Positions 33,978 to 46,241 of a stretch of DNA of 64,000 bases are shown here, in pieces (position 1 is the stretch's first letter; every line of letters starts with the position of its first letter). Below the pieces are notes generated by a model, which was not told where the DNA came from, searched no databases, and saw nothing but the letters and a program-made list of their open reading frames with translations. Origin of the DNA: Acarospora socialis. Lineage: Eukaryota > Ascomycota > Lecanoromycetes > Acarosporales > Acarosporaceae. The stretch spans positions 935,001 to 999,000 of the forward strand of contig JAMYGW020000006.1 in NCBI GenBank assembly GCA_025617375.2, written 5' to 3'. Both the position numbers and the translations under genes were made by a program.

Positions 33978-34496
33978 AAAAGCTCGAGTGATGATCTGAA
34001 CAGGCATACTAGGACTACCATTGTGGAGTTGTCTCAACCTTGGATTCGCACCTGAGCGCTGATAACAACATCACCAGAGCCCGTGGACGTTGTTAGCCTC
34101 GGGCATCTCGTGGAAGTTCCCAATATCGGATCAATGGAGCCAGCAAGAACTCCAAGCAGTGGTCTGGACTCGCTCCTAAAGGGACGTACAAGACCAGTAA
34201 AGGGTGACCAACCAATCGATGATACCCAAGACGGAGTTTGTGGCCTTGATTTGGGAGGGACTGGACAGTTCAATTGGCCGTTTTAGGGTGATGGTGTGAT
34301 TAAAAGTCCTTGGGACGTTTGTGTCTTTGCTTATTGGGGACGTTGATATTGCAATTATGTAGGTATTTGGAAAAGTCAGAAAGTCGGCATCAGCGAACAA
34401 TAGAAGGTGATTCAACAGTAAACTTAGATAATTTACATAACCAAGACTTCTATAACTCTGAAACTCTGGGTTGCCAAAATATCGGTGGGAACCTCA
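33978..34496. other. intergenic left flank of the mobile block, no gene seen
   Basis: 519 bp with normal base composition and CpG present up to the element boundary. Short open frames have no motif. Confidence 0.5.
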
Positions 34497-34498
34497 TA
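34497..34498. repeat. TA target-site copy of the short inverted-repeat element (left)
   Basis: TA directly before CAGTG; its partner is TA at 35183-35184 directly after CACTG. A TA duplication is typical of Tc1/mariner-type insertions. Confidence 0.6.
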
Positions 34499-35182
34499 CA
34501 GTGCCGGAAAAAGCTCTGGTCCGTTCAGAACGGTTGTGAAAATCACTTTTTTTATTTCTCAAAACACACAAATACTGCAACTACTCCACAATCACAACTT
34601 ATACAGACAATCTGAGTATATAGAATGATGAATTATATATAGATCTATTAGACTTTCAATTTTCATACATATCTTTGAGCAATTGCATGAGTAATTATCA
34701 TAAAAGTGTGTTTTTACAATAAAACAGTGACACAACATGAGTTTTTGTTGATTTTGCTGCAAATTATATGTAAAAATCACTGAATATTGCAATAACAACA
34801 GCATTTATGTATCAATTGATTCAGAACTTTCATCAATGATAGAGATTTATATATATCTTAATACTGTAGTCTCAGATTATTGTAATAAATTGTTATTGTT
34901 GAGTTATATGCTGAATACAGTGTAAAATTGCTGTTTTTCACAACAAAAACACTCAAAAACACACTTTTTCAGTGACTACACATGCATTTGTTCAATTACA
35001 CACTTCAAATTTTGAAATATGAAAGATCTATATATCTTACATCAATCTATATACTCAGTTTGTAATAATATACTGTGATTGTGAAGTAGTTGCAGTATTT
35101 GTGTGTTTTGAGAAATTTGAGCTTTCAAAAAAAAGTGATTTTTGCAATCATTCTGAATGGACCAGAGTTTTTTTTGACACTG
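34499..35182. mobile_element. 684-bp non-autonomous TIR element (mariner-like MITE, foldback-like)
   Basis: The ends are inverted repeats of about 150-190 bp: left CAGTGCCGGAAAAAGCTCTG..., right (read inverted) CAGTGTCAAAAAAAACTCTG.... Both arms share GTCC.TTCAGAA, AAATCACTTTTTTT and CACACAAATACTGCAACTAC. TA flanks both ends. There is no coding frame. The outer ~35 bp of the left arm keep CpG and GpG, whereas the right arm has them changed to TG, CA or AA, so the hypermutated zone starts inside the left arm. The family is inferred from TA flanks and the CAGTG terminus. Confidence 0.75.
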
Positions 35183-35187
35183 TACTC
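35182..35187. repeat. target-site duplication GTACTC, left copy
   Basis: GTACTC here and at 46718-46723 directly flank the outer ends of the 11.5-kb element. The left copy overlaps the last base of the short TIR element, which dates the large insertion after the short one. Confidence 0.7.
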
Positions 35188-35708
35188 TATGGTGGACAAT
35201 AATGAGGTTACTGACACATCAAATTTTTTTCAAATTTTTGCAAAGTGTTAATGAATATTCACCATTAACAACACATAGCTATAGATTGTAGTAGAGAAAT
35301 CATGATCTATAAGTAGATAATCAACATTCTCATCATTGTACAAACAAACTCATCAACTACAACAATGATCATCTTCATCTCAGTCATCAATGATATGACA
35401 CAAGCACAGAAAGACAAAGTAGATACTTTTTAGTATGAAGACTGATCTGAAAAACTGATTGTATGAAGATATATGATAGTGAGTTTCAATTCAACAATGT
35501 TCAGACACAGATTCTGAAGAAGTGAGAAGATGAGATGAAAATTGAAATGTAATTAAAAAAGAATCATGTCATGATCAGCATGCTGCAGCAAACTTTATAT
35601 ATTGAAGTAATTATTATACAGTTCTGATTCATACAATCTACAGTAATATACAACATTATACATTACTGACATCTTTCTAGTGAGAAAGAGAACAAGAAAA
35701 AATGTATT
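35188..35708 (+). repeat. left terminal inverted repeat of the 11.5-kb element
   Basis: Matches the inverse of 46242-46717 over nearly its whole length, for example CAGACACAGATTCTGAAGAA and GAGAAAGAGAACAAGAA. It carries about 45 extra bases near the outer end. In the terminal 30 bp, three CG of the right arm are TG here. Confidence 0.8.
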
Positions 35709-37083
35709 GACTGTGATAAAGAGAACAGTTCATTTTAAGTATTACTTTCTGAAATCTAAATCATACAATATTAATGATGTATAGAAATGTATTTCTATAT
35801 CAGAGAATTTTCAAGATGTTTGTAACAACTGTCACTAATATGATCACATGATCAGATATGATCACAATGTGAATATTAAGATCAACAAAATCAAAAAAAA
35901 GAAGAAAAAGAAGAAGCAGAAGAAGTAGATGATTTGAATGTGTTTGAGTTGTATGACTTGAACATCAGTTAAATATTTTAAATAGAAAATAGATATGTAT
36001 TAATATAACAAGATAACAAGCTGTCAAGAAGTGCAGTGTTCTAGCTGCTTTCATTATTTTAATTATCTTTAGTGTCAGAGTCTGAATTGTATGAGTAGAT
36101 CAAGTTAATTGCAGTTAACTTGTTCAACTAATCAGTCTGCACAGTCAATGATGACAACAGTGTATGTTCTTAGCACAAGTATTCTATATATCTCTCAATA
36201 CAAGCTCATAAATCATTTCTTGTGATCATCAATTCTTATACAATGCATCAACAAACTATCATCTGAAGAAACATCAAACTCTGCAGCAGTAGAGTTTTTT
36301 AAAGTTGTTAATTGATCTTTGAATGATGTATCTTTCTGATATAGAAATTAATAGAGAATTCTAGAAATAAAATTGTACAACTTACTCAAAATGAGTTGAA
36401 TAATTGAGTAATATTCAATTTGATTCTTTAAAAAGACTTCTTTTTCTGTTCTTTCTTCTTGATCTTTATCTTTGTATCTTTATCAGTCTTCTTCATCTTA
36501 ATCTTTTTCAAATTGTACAACTCATTCTTCACAAGAGCAATCAATCACAACTTGTATGTATGATTTGTTTTGATGCAATAATCTCTCAATAGAGTTGAGA
36601 CATTCAAAATCTTCATGACTGCTTTGTCTTCAATATGTTTCAGATCTGTCTTGATATTTCATGTAACTGCAAGACAGAAGAAATTGTAAGAATGTTGTAC
36701 AACTGAAGAATGTTTGATTTCTGAAAGAATGTTACTTTATATAAAAGATAACAGATCATCAATGAAATGATTGTTCAACAAAAATGTACAGTATTGTTCT
36801 GTACAATATCAAAAGATTTGAGTTAGAAAAAGTTCATATGAATTGTGATGATGTCAGAATTCAAATCACTATATAATTCAAACTTTTTCAACTTCTTTTC
36901 ATCATCAGAAGTTTATGAGAACTTTTGTCATGCAAGAGTGATGATTGTGTGATGTTTAAAAGCTTAACTATTGATGATCACTGATGAAGAAGTTGTACAA
37001 CTGCTCAAAGCTGTTGTGTCAGCATGAGTTCTTTGACTTTCAACAGCATGAGTTGCTTAAAGTACATAATGATTTGCAACTTG

Positions 37084-37088
37084 TCAAG
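37084..37088. repeat. target-site duplication TCAAG, left copy
   Basis: A 5-bp direct repeat, TCAAG, immediately outside the left LTR; the other copy is 43124-43128 outside the right LTR. Five bases is the usual length for Ty3/gypsy integration. Confidence 0.8.
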
Positions 37089-37405
37089 TGTTACATTTCA
37101 ACTGAGATTTCTTGATTATAAAGCTAGAGTTTGTGCTCTTTGATATAAAGATTCAAAGATTCTAGGTAAACAGTAGCTTTGTATTGCATAACTAGATGAG
37201 TTGAACACAATTGATTTCATAAGAAAATCAATTCTACTATATAGAAACAGACACACTAACATACTCAGTGTTTCAGTGTTCTGATGTGCTTTCTGACACA
37301 TACTCATGAGAGAATGTTTGGTGTTTCATTGTTTCATGCTTGAGATTATGCTCACTCAGACATATCTTTTGTTTCACTATTCTGTATTAAGATATGATCA
37401 TAACA
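37089..37405 (-). repeat. 3' LTR of the Ty3/gypsy element
   Basis: 317 bp, the same length as the right copy and about 92 percent identical, with TGTTA/TAACA termini. Confidence 0.9.
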
Positions 37406-40400
37406 TCATTTTTTTTTTCTAGACACTAGTTCTCTAGAACCTATTTAAGCAAGAGTATATATCAGCATTTGCTTGTCATCTTTCAACAATGCATCTGAAA
37501 TTCAAAAATTGTCTTTGACTCACTGATACTATATTTTGCAAAGAAAATTCTGCATTTGTTCTGTGTGATCATTGTCTAAACATCAGTTTTTCTTGCATTG
37601 TAATGTCTTCTGATTCTGCAGTATTATCTGATCTGTTTTGATTTGCAAAATATGTCAAGTATATGCATCAAGATCATCTCTGTGTCAGTTTTTTTCTGAA
37701 TTTCTTAGAGTCTGTTCACTCAAAAACCAAAAATGAGCTCTCTCAGACTCTTGATGAGCAACTTTTCTTGCTTTTAGCAAAAATTACTAGATTGCAGAAA
37801 ACTCTAAAACAGTTTGAAGCTCAAATCAACACAAAAGCAAAGTATCTTACTGAAGAGCTTACAGATGATAATGATGAGACAGAGAATGAAAATTCTCAAT
37901 CATTGTCACAACTTATCAATACAATGTCTTCATTCTTCTGAGCTAATCTTGATCTCTTTTCTCAAAATATTGAAGTGTTCTTGCACAGTTCTTGAGATTC
38001 TTCTTGAGTTCTCAGATGTTTTTCAAGATATTGTAATCTTTTCATTTTATGAGATAATGAATTTTCTCACTAATTATTCTTCTTTCTAGAATGTTCTTAA
38101 CTTTGTATTCTTTTTTGAATTTGACAGATGTTTCAGTGATTTGAAGTGATATGAACTGATTGCAATACTGTAGCATGAATGCATGAAATACTGAGTGTAT
38201 TCTCATTTTCTTGAGTAAGTCTAGCTCATAACTTAACTCTTTAATGTTTCAGATGATCTTAAATGATTTAATGCTCTTGTTCTTCAGTTTCTTGCTTCTT
38301 TCTTTGATTTGTATGTTGTCTGTTCTCAGATATATCTTTTTTTCTTCTTTGAATGATCTTGTCTTTGTTGTTCATTCTGTCTGCTGTTCAATCTGTTTCA
38401 TTAGATCTTGATGCAGTTTCTTCATCTGAGTGATGTCTAAAATCACTTTTTGACTTTGTGATCTGTGTTCTTTAAGATCTCATCATATCTTTGAGTTATA
38501 ACTGTAGTTCACATAGAAAGATGTTTCTTCTGTGATCTTGTTTCTTGCATTGTTGTAAATGAACTGTGTCATTGACAACAGTCATACTCAGTCATTCTGA
38601 TTCTTGTTGACATAGTGTTTTAAGTATGTCTTTACTGTCTGATTCATTCATTTGCTTTGTTCATTTGTCTGTGAGTAATATGTCATTAACATCTTATGTT
38701 TTATTCTGAGTTCTGCTGTGAGCATTTCTCAAAACTTGCTTGTGAACAGTTTATCTCTGTTGATGATAAATTCTCTTGATAGCTCATGATTGCTAATCAA
38801 TTCTCTTAGTATTGTGTATGTCAATATTAATGCTGTTGTGATTTCTCTGAATGAAATAAACATTGTGTATTTGATCAATCTATTTACTATGATCAATATA
38901 CTGTTGAATCTTGTTTTTCATGCTGAGTTCTTTGATGATGATAGCTTCATAATAAAGTTCATGATAACTAACTTTCATAATGCATCTGATGTGTTCAGTT
39001 ACATTACTTCATTATATTGTTTATCTTAATTGATTCTGTTTCTTCAGCATGAATTGTACATAGTGATTATTTTGATAATTTAATTTCTGAAATTGCTAAT
39101 GTTGCATTTTCTTTGCACTAAATTCTCAGTGCACTTAACTTCTAGATATTCATTGACTCTGCTGTAGTGACACATCTTAATGAGTTCTTTGTCTGTCAAG
39201 AAAGCTTGCTTTATCTTGTACATTGCTGCTAAGTTCTTTGTGAGAATTTTGCTATTGTCTTTGCTCAGAACTTCAGCATGTATTGTTTGTATGTTTTTGT
39301 GATTGAGTCATCTACTCAAGACATTCACTTCATCATTCTCATTACTTTTCTTGTAATGAATTTGAAATTCATAGTCTGCTAACTGCTCTGTTCAATGAAT
39401 CTGTTGTTGATTGAGTTGCTTTGTTGTTGCAAAGTTTCTCAGATTCTTGTGATCTGTATAGATCTGAATTGATTTGTTTGTTTTTGTGAAATAAGATCTT
39501 CAGTCTTGCAGTGCTTTCACTATTGCAAGAAGTTTCTTATTATGAATCTCATATCTTTTCTTGAGTTCTGATAACTTTTTAAATTGATATACTATGAGTC
39601 TTGACTGTTCATTCTTGATCTGATACAAACATGCTTTTATTGTGAAATCTGAAGCATCAGTTTTCAGTGTCTTTTTGTATACTGAGTTGAGTATTCTCAG
39701 ATGTGCTGTTCTGCTAAAACTTTTCTTTAATATGTGAAATGCATTCTTCTGCTTCTTATCTCAATGCTATTTTTTGCTTTTGTGTGTTAAACATGTTAGT
39801 GATTTTGCAATTCTTGCATAGTTTGATACAAACTTTCAATAATAGTTCATCAATTCTAGAAAGACTTGTACTTTCTTAATTCACTTTGATGTTAATCAGT
39901 TTCTGACTGCTTCTGTCTTCTTTGAATTCTTCTTGATTTGTTTAAATTGAATCACATAGTTTAGAAACTTGACTTTCTTGATTTTAAATCTACTTTTTGA
40001 CTTTTTCACATACAGAACTCTCTCATTGAGCTTTGTCAGTATCTTTTGTATATACTCATGATGCTCTTCAAGATTCTCTGAATATATCAGAATATTGTTG
40101 AGATATGTGATCACAAAATCATCAAGATATTCTCTCAATATGTTGTTGATCAATCTCTGAAAGATGACTGAGGCATTTTTCAGCTCAAATGACATAATGA
40201 TATATTTATAATGTCTGTATCTTGTTCAAAATGCTGTTTTTCACTCTTCATCTTCTTTCATTTTAACTCAGTAATAGACATCTTTAAGATCTAAACTCAT
40301 AAATCACTTAGTCTTTTTTAATCAGTCTTGCAACTCTTCTATTAACAGTAGAGAATAACTGTCTCTATAAGTTATCTTGTTGAGTTGTCTGTAGTTGATA

Positions 40401-42806
40401 CATAGTTGTTTCTTGTCATTCTTCTTTAATATAAACAGAATTGAATATTCTGCTGATGATTTTGATGATTTTATGAATTTTCTCTTAAAATTCTTGTCAA
40501 GATAAGTTCTAACTTCTCTGAGTTGATTCTTGCTCATTGAGTATAATGACATTTATTTGAGTTGCTTTTCATTCAATAGTGATATCTCATAATCTCATGA
40601 TCTATACTCTAATAAGCTCATTTTGAGTTGTTCAAAGATCTCATATGTGTCTTCAATTGTACATATCTCTTTTGTAACTCAATCAATTCATGAATTTTTT
40701 CTGCACAATCAGAGCATCTTTAGTACTGTGTCATATCTGATTGATCTCATAATGTTGAACATTATTTCTTGTGAATTTTCAAGAATTGAGACTTTCACAC
40801 AGATTTTCTCATCAATTCTTTCAATGATTTCATTTGTCATATGTATGTTGAATGAACAGCACACTCATTGTGTCTTTAATTTCAACAATTCAACTATTCA
40901 TCAGCTCATGATGTTATCATTTACTTCAAAATTCATCAATATGTTAATCTGATGTTCATTGATCATAATCTTGATTCATATTCAATGACTATTGTCTTGT
41001 CTTTGAGACATCACTAGCTTCTTATCTTCTAGTCTTGTTGAGAAAGCTTTTTGTTTTTTGATTTGTCTAGTTGTTTGACTCATCTTCAAAGTTTTTAAAA
41101 TCATCTTGATTCTCTTCTGATCATAAGATTTGCATACTTTAAACTATATTACTCAATGTGTCTTTCTGAGTGTAGTCAGAGTTTATACTGATTGTACTTC
41201 ATCTGCAATTGACTTTCAAAGACTTTTATTCTTTGCAGAAATTCAGATGATATATATTCTCTATTGAAGATTCATCTGTCTTTATTTTGCATGATATATT
41301 CTTTAAGTAAGTGTATCTCAATCTTGTGACTCTTTGTTTTTCAAACAAGAGATTTTGACAATACTGCATTGTTGCTGTTGAAACATTTGTCTTTAACAGC
41401 TATCATCAGCTCTTTTAGCTGATTGTATGTCTTTTGTTCTTTTGTACTTTTGTGTTGTGCTTTCTGCTCACAGACTTGTATTTTTTGCTCAAGCTTGTGC
41501 TTCTCAAACTGAAGCTTTTTTTCTTTTAATGCTCATTGTTGATTCTCAGAATGCTGATATGCTGTCTTCAATCTCATGTTGACTTCTCATTTATTGACTT
41601 CTTCTTGATCTGCATCTGAATTCAAGACAATTCAGATACTATTACTGTAGTCTTCTTCTATCTGAGTATCACAAGTATTGATTTCTTTGATCTTGATCTC
41701 TAGAACACACAGTTTTTTTTTTACAGTATTGTTTAATCTAGATTGTTCTGTGATATTGTAAGTCTCTTGTTTCTGATGTAACTTCTTTGAATAATATCTG
41801 ACTTCATTCTTGCTGCTCATGTGAGTTCAACACATGTCATCATAGTAAGTTGTTCAGCTAAGATTGTTGTGCATTACTTTTTTAGTTGTGATTGTAGCTT
41901 TCTTTCTTTCTTTCTTGAGTTTCTTGCAATTCTGTGCAAGATGTTCAGTAATATTACAGTTATAGCACTTCTGCATTTCTCAATAGCTTGAAGACTTTTC
42001 TCTTGAGAACTGTTTCTTTTCTCATGATGCTTTCTTCAGTCTTTGTGCTGAAGATTGATCTCACTTTATTGTGTTGAGATTCATGAAATTCAAGTAATAT
42101 CATCTTTGATTTTTTCTATCAGCTCACTCAGTTCACTTCTGATGTCAGTAGTCTTTTCTTTTCATCTGTTGCTTTTACTGATGATTATTTATCATGATTA
42201 TTTTATTAATAAGCTCTTGCAGATCATCTGATCTGTTGCTTTGTGCAATTTCATTTTTGATAGATTCTTTCAAGTCTCAATAATAAGCTGATGCTAATTG
42301 ATCTGAGTTTCATTGCATGAGTATCACAATTTGTTGAAACTCTGTCACATACTTGACTGCAGATTCTTCTTGCTGTAATGTGTGAATTCTTTGTTTTGTC
42401 ACACATTTCTCATCAACTATCTTAAAGATTCTTCTCAGCTCTTCTTTGAACTGCATTCAGTTCTCTATGCAAAATGTATTCTGTTTCTGTTCAGAAATGC
42501 TCTTAATCATGAACTTGTTGAGCTGTGATTTGATTCAATCAAATGCTGTGTTCTTCATGTAGAATGTTGCAAATAGAACTCTGTCAACATTGCTTTCAAA
42601 CTTTTTCTGATTGAAGTCAACATACAGGTTGATTTGAGCAAGAAATTGTCTCAAATTTCATCAATCTTCTGTAAAGTTCTCTGAAGTCTTGACTTTGAGT
42701 ACTTTGTAATTGATATTGACTATCTTTGTTGATTCAGTGCTTTCTGACACACTGTCTGAGATTGATTCTTTGAATGACATTCTTTATATTGTAAGAGTGT
42801 TCAAAG

Positions 42807-43123
42807 TGTTACATCTCAACTGAGATTTCTCAGTTATAAAGCTAGAGTTTGTGCTCTTTGATATAAAGATTCAAAGATTCTAGATAAACAGTAGCTTTGT
42901 ATTGCATAACTAGATGAGTTGAACACAATTAATTTCATAAAAGAATCAATTCTACTATATAGAAACAGACACACTGACACACTCAGTATTTCAGTGTTCT
43001 GATGTGTTCTCTGACACATGCTTACAAGAAAATATCTGATGTTTTGTTGTTTCATGCTTGAGATTATGCTCACTCAGACATATTTTTTGTTTCACTATTC
43101 TGTATCAAGATATGATCATAATA
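42807..43123 (-). repeat. 5' LTR of the Ty3/gypsy element
   Basis: 317 bp, paired with 37089-37405. A presumed primer-binding site follows internally (left of 42807). Confidence 0.9.
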
Positions 43124-43128
43124 TCAAG
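43124..43128. repeat. target-site duplication TCAAG, right copy
   Basis: Partner of 37084-37088. Confidence 0.8.
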
Positions 43129-44184
43129 TATTTTCTTCATGTCTAAAGAGAGAGTTTTAAGTTGTATGACTGAAAGAAAGAGTATTCAAATCAATGATGA
43201 CAGAAAAATAAGAATTAATAACATCACAATCATAAAAACAGTATTTATATTAAGCAGAGAAATATTCAGTAGAATGCACAACATCTTTAAGAATGCAATG
43301 TGAATTTTATGATGATAAAGAAATCATTTTATACAATTTGAATTATCTAAAAAAAAAAGAAGATTTGTAAGCAAAAGAATCACAATTTCTGAAGATAAAC
43401 ATTCAACATGTTTTCTGAGTTAGCATCAATGAATGTTTCATTCTCAACAAAACTTGCTTTGTCATTATTTCATACAAAATTCTTACTTAGCTCATGATGT
43501 TCATTATATTCAATCAGTTCTCTGTTTTGATATGTATAATCTTCATGAAATTTAGCAGATTCTGTCAGGATTGAATGTATCTTGAAGACAATATGTGATT
43601 ATACAATAATATGTAATTGTTTGTACATCTCAACATGACATCATGAATCATCAACAAGAACATCTTTCACTTTTACATCTTTCAGAACTATGTTCAATGC
43701 TTGTAATTGTGATGTAAATCACTTAAGAGTTGCAGCAGAAAGATATTCATCAATATCTTTTTAGTCAGTATCTATTGTACAATTAATTGTGATGAAGACT
43801 TACTTCAGTCATTATATGATGCTCACATAATCATCATCACTTCTTTATTCACTCTCAACACATAATTCTCAGTGTTGATAATTTCTGAACAATGATATAA
43901 CATTTATGAACTATTTGTTACTGAATTTGATCAATTGACTTGCTTTTGTACAAGATGAACATTTTATAATTTCACATAGTCATGAATTTCTTGTTAAATG
44001 ATGAGCATATACAGTGTCATTAGTGTGATGCAGTCTGCAAGACTAGTATTATCTTAAAGATTTTGCTGTGTAAGATCTCTGAAAAATGTCTGTACAAGTT
44101 ACTTAATAAATTGTATGAAGTAATATTAACATAAAAATAACTTATTCATCATCAAAACAGTTAACTTTTGATCAACTGACTTCA

Positions 44185-45142
44185 TCAAGCTTCAATTTGT
44201 TGATTTGCAGTGCTGATATCAAAGAAATAAATCTTTGACAGTTGTGTATGTTCATTTGCAGTTGTACAACTCAGTGCATGATGAACTTTCACACATAATA
44301 ATATTTTCTTGTCTTGATCAGAGCACAAAATTTGAGAATGTGCTTTCAGATTGTAAATAACATTCAGATACTGACAGAGCACATTGACTGTTGTACAATT
44401 TAATACATTAACATAAATTCATGATAAGTATCTGAAATAGACATCAATTTCAGCATAGATCTTGATGTCTCAACAGAATAGTTTGTTATGATCATCAATA
44501 AATCATAGATAATTGAGTCTCAGCACAATATATTCTTCATACTGACATTGAAGATCTTTCATACAACAAATGTGATCTTAAGAATTCAAATATTTGATTA
44601 TATTAAACAAACAATCTCTAATACAGTATGTCAGAAAGTGATTAGAAATAGAATCAGAATGATATATCAACAGATGTTGAATTCTTTCATACAAAAGTGA
44701 GTGTAAAGCAATTCTCATTCATATTCATCAATGACATCAGTATTCAACTCTTTCAATACAAGTTGTGTCATCTTTTCTTTTATTTCTTCAATGTTAAACA
44801 GAGAATGTTGACAAATCATTTTCATCTCTTTTCATAATTATACAATTTTATACAATTCAATTTCATGTTCTTTCTTCTGCAATACATGTAATATTTGAAT
44901 ATTATTGAGACATACTTCATAAAACAAAGCAACAATCTTAATTTGTAGTTCAGAAGTGTCAATGATTTTGATTTTCTTTGAGATTTGTTATTCTTACAAT
45001 CTTTACTCAATCATACAATAACTGCAAGTGATATTCAACTCATCTTGAAGTTTTCTGCTAATATCTTGACTGAAATGATTTTCTTGAAACAGCTATATGA
45101 CATAGTCTTTGTAGAAGTCAAGATTCACAGCTTGTACTGACA
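44185..45142 (-). pseudogene. degraded integrase-like (rve-type DDE) transposase of the 11.5-kb element
   Basis: A minus-strand stretch whose fragments resemble a fungal integrase-core family. An N-terminal helix-turn-helix-like part reads SVQAVNLDFYKDYV and later RKLQDELNI. The core shows DDHNKLF (first Asp region), IKIYAEIDVYFRYLS, SQILCSDQDKK (second Asp, near 44318) and IYFFDISTANQQIEA (candidate catalytic Glu near 44192). The second Asp and the Glu are about 42 residues apart. Several stops interrupt the frame, mostly at codons that could derive from TGG, CGA or CAG. The resemblance is from memory of family signatures, so the family assignment is tentative. Confidence 0.55.
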
Positions 45143-45179
45143 TTGTGAACAATGAATTCTATTCATATGATTTAAAAAT

Positions 45180-45280
45180 TAAAATTTGTGTAATTGTGAC
45201 TGTATATATTATTACATAAGCAAGAAAATTGAAACTTGTGTGATTGAGACTGTGTATATTCTCACATAAGCAAGAAAATT
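45180..45280. repeat. two-copy direct repeat, ~48-bp unit
   Basis: Two adjacent copies of ACTTGTGTGATTGAGACTGT...CACATAAGCAAGAAAATTGA-type sequence, differing by transitions. It lies within the decayed DNA transposon, just upstream of the transposase remnant. Confidence 0.55.
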
Positions 45281-46241
45281 GATTTTCTTTCTATAATATC
45301 AATGAACTACAGTATTGTATGAATTGAATACAATTATATTGATTATAAATCTAATCTACTAACTTGCTTAACTTCATCATTAATATGATTATTAGTTCTG
45401 AGCACTGCAAAAAAGTGTAAATCTTGCTCAGATGTCATAACAACTCATATGACTAAATGAGAAGCAAAGAACAAAAATCAACAAGAAGATTAGAAAAAAT
45501 TCATATGTATTTATCACAACACAATAGCATTCTTCAGTGATAATTCATCTTCATGCTCAGCAGATTCAGAATTTAAACTCAAGTGATACTCTTCAATTAT
45601 CACAATATCATCATCATTCTCATCAACAGCATTCTCATTGTCATTTTGTACAGAGCAGTGAGCTGTATGATTACATCATTTGCAGTTTTTACATGTCTCA
45701 TCAAAATGTTCTGCAATGCAACAACATTCTGAAAAGAATCTTAAAACTGACATGCACTGTGTGCATGTTTGTTTGATTCTTTCATGAGACTGAATGAGAA
45801 TGTCATTGATGTACAAAGAATGATGTGTTGAAATCTGCTGTGAAGTGATTACATTTTGTATAAACTTCACAGATTGTTCAGAAAAAGTCAGAAGTCTTTT
45901 ATTCTGTGAACTGTGAATAAAGAAAGCAAACTGTTACTGTTTTACTAAAAGAACAGAATTCTGCTGAACAGCAGCAGCAGTAATGACTGCATTGTATATA
46001 ACAAGAGTTCTACATCATACAATCTGTTAATATTAATGTATCAAAACTATTTCTGTGTACTTACATGATGATTGTAATTGAAGTTGTGATAGTAACAAAT
46101 CTGAAAGTGAGAGTAAGAATAAAGTTAGATAAAAAACAGAGTGTCAGTTGTACAAAAAACTTCATTATTATTCATCTAATAAAACTGTACAGCTTGTAGA
46201 ATCTATGAATTAACTCAACAGTCTACTATAATTTAAAGAAT

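Larger units (their letters stand above)
37089..43123 (-). mobile_element. Ty3/gypsy LTR retrotransposon, fossil, nested in the DNA transposon
   Basis: A 6,035-bp element read on the minus strand (5' LTR on the right). It has two 317-bp LTRs with TGTTA...TAACA ends, a TCAAG target duplication, and a purine tract (complement of 37409-37420) beside the 3' LTR. Parts in transcription order: a gag-like region with a CCHC zinc knuckle (about 41900-42780), reverse transcriptase (about 39900-40560, with INYRQLNKIT and FVITYLNNILIYS), RNase H (about 39350-39600, with YTDHKNL), and an integrase region presumably between there and about 38300. The coding regions are broken many times. The LTRs differ at about 26 sites, all transitions, so age cannot be read from them. 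Confidence 0.9.
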
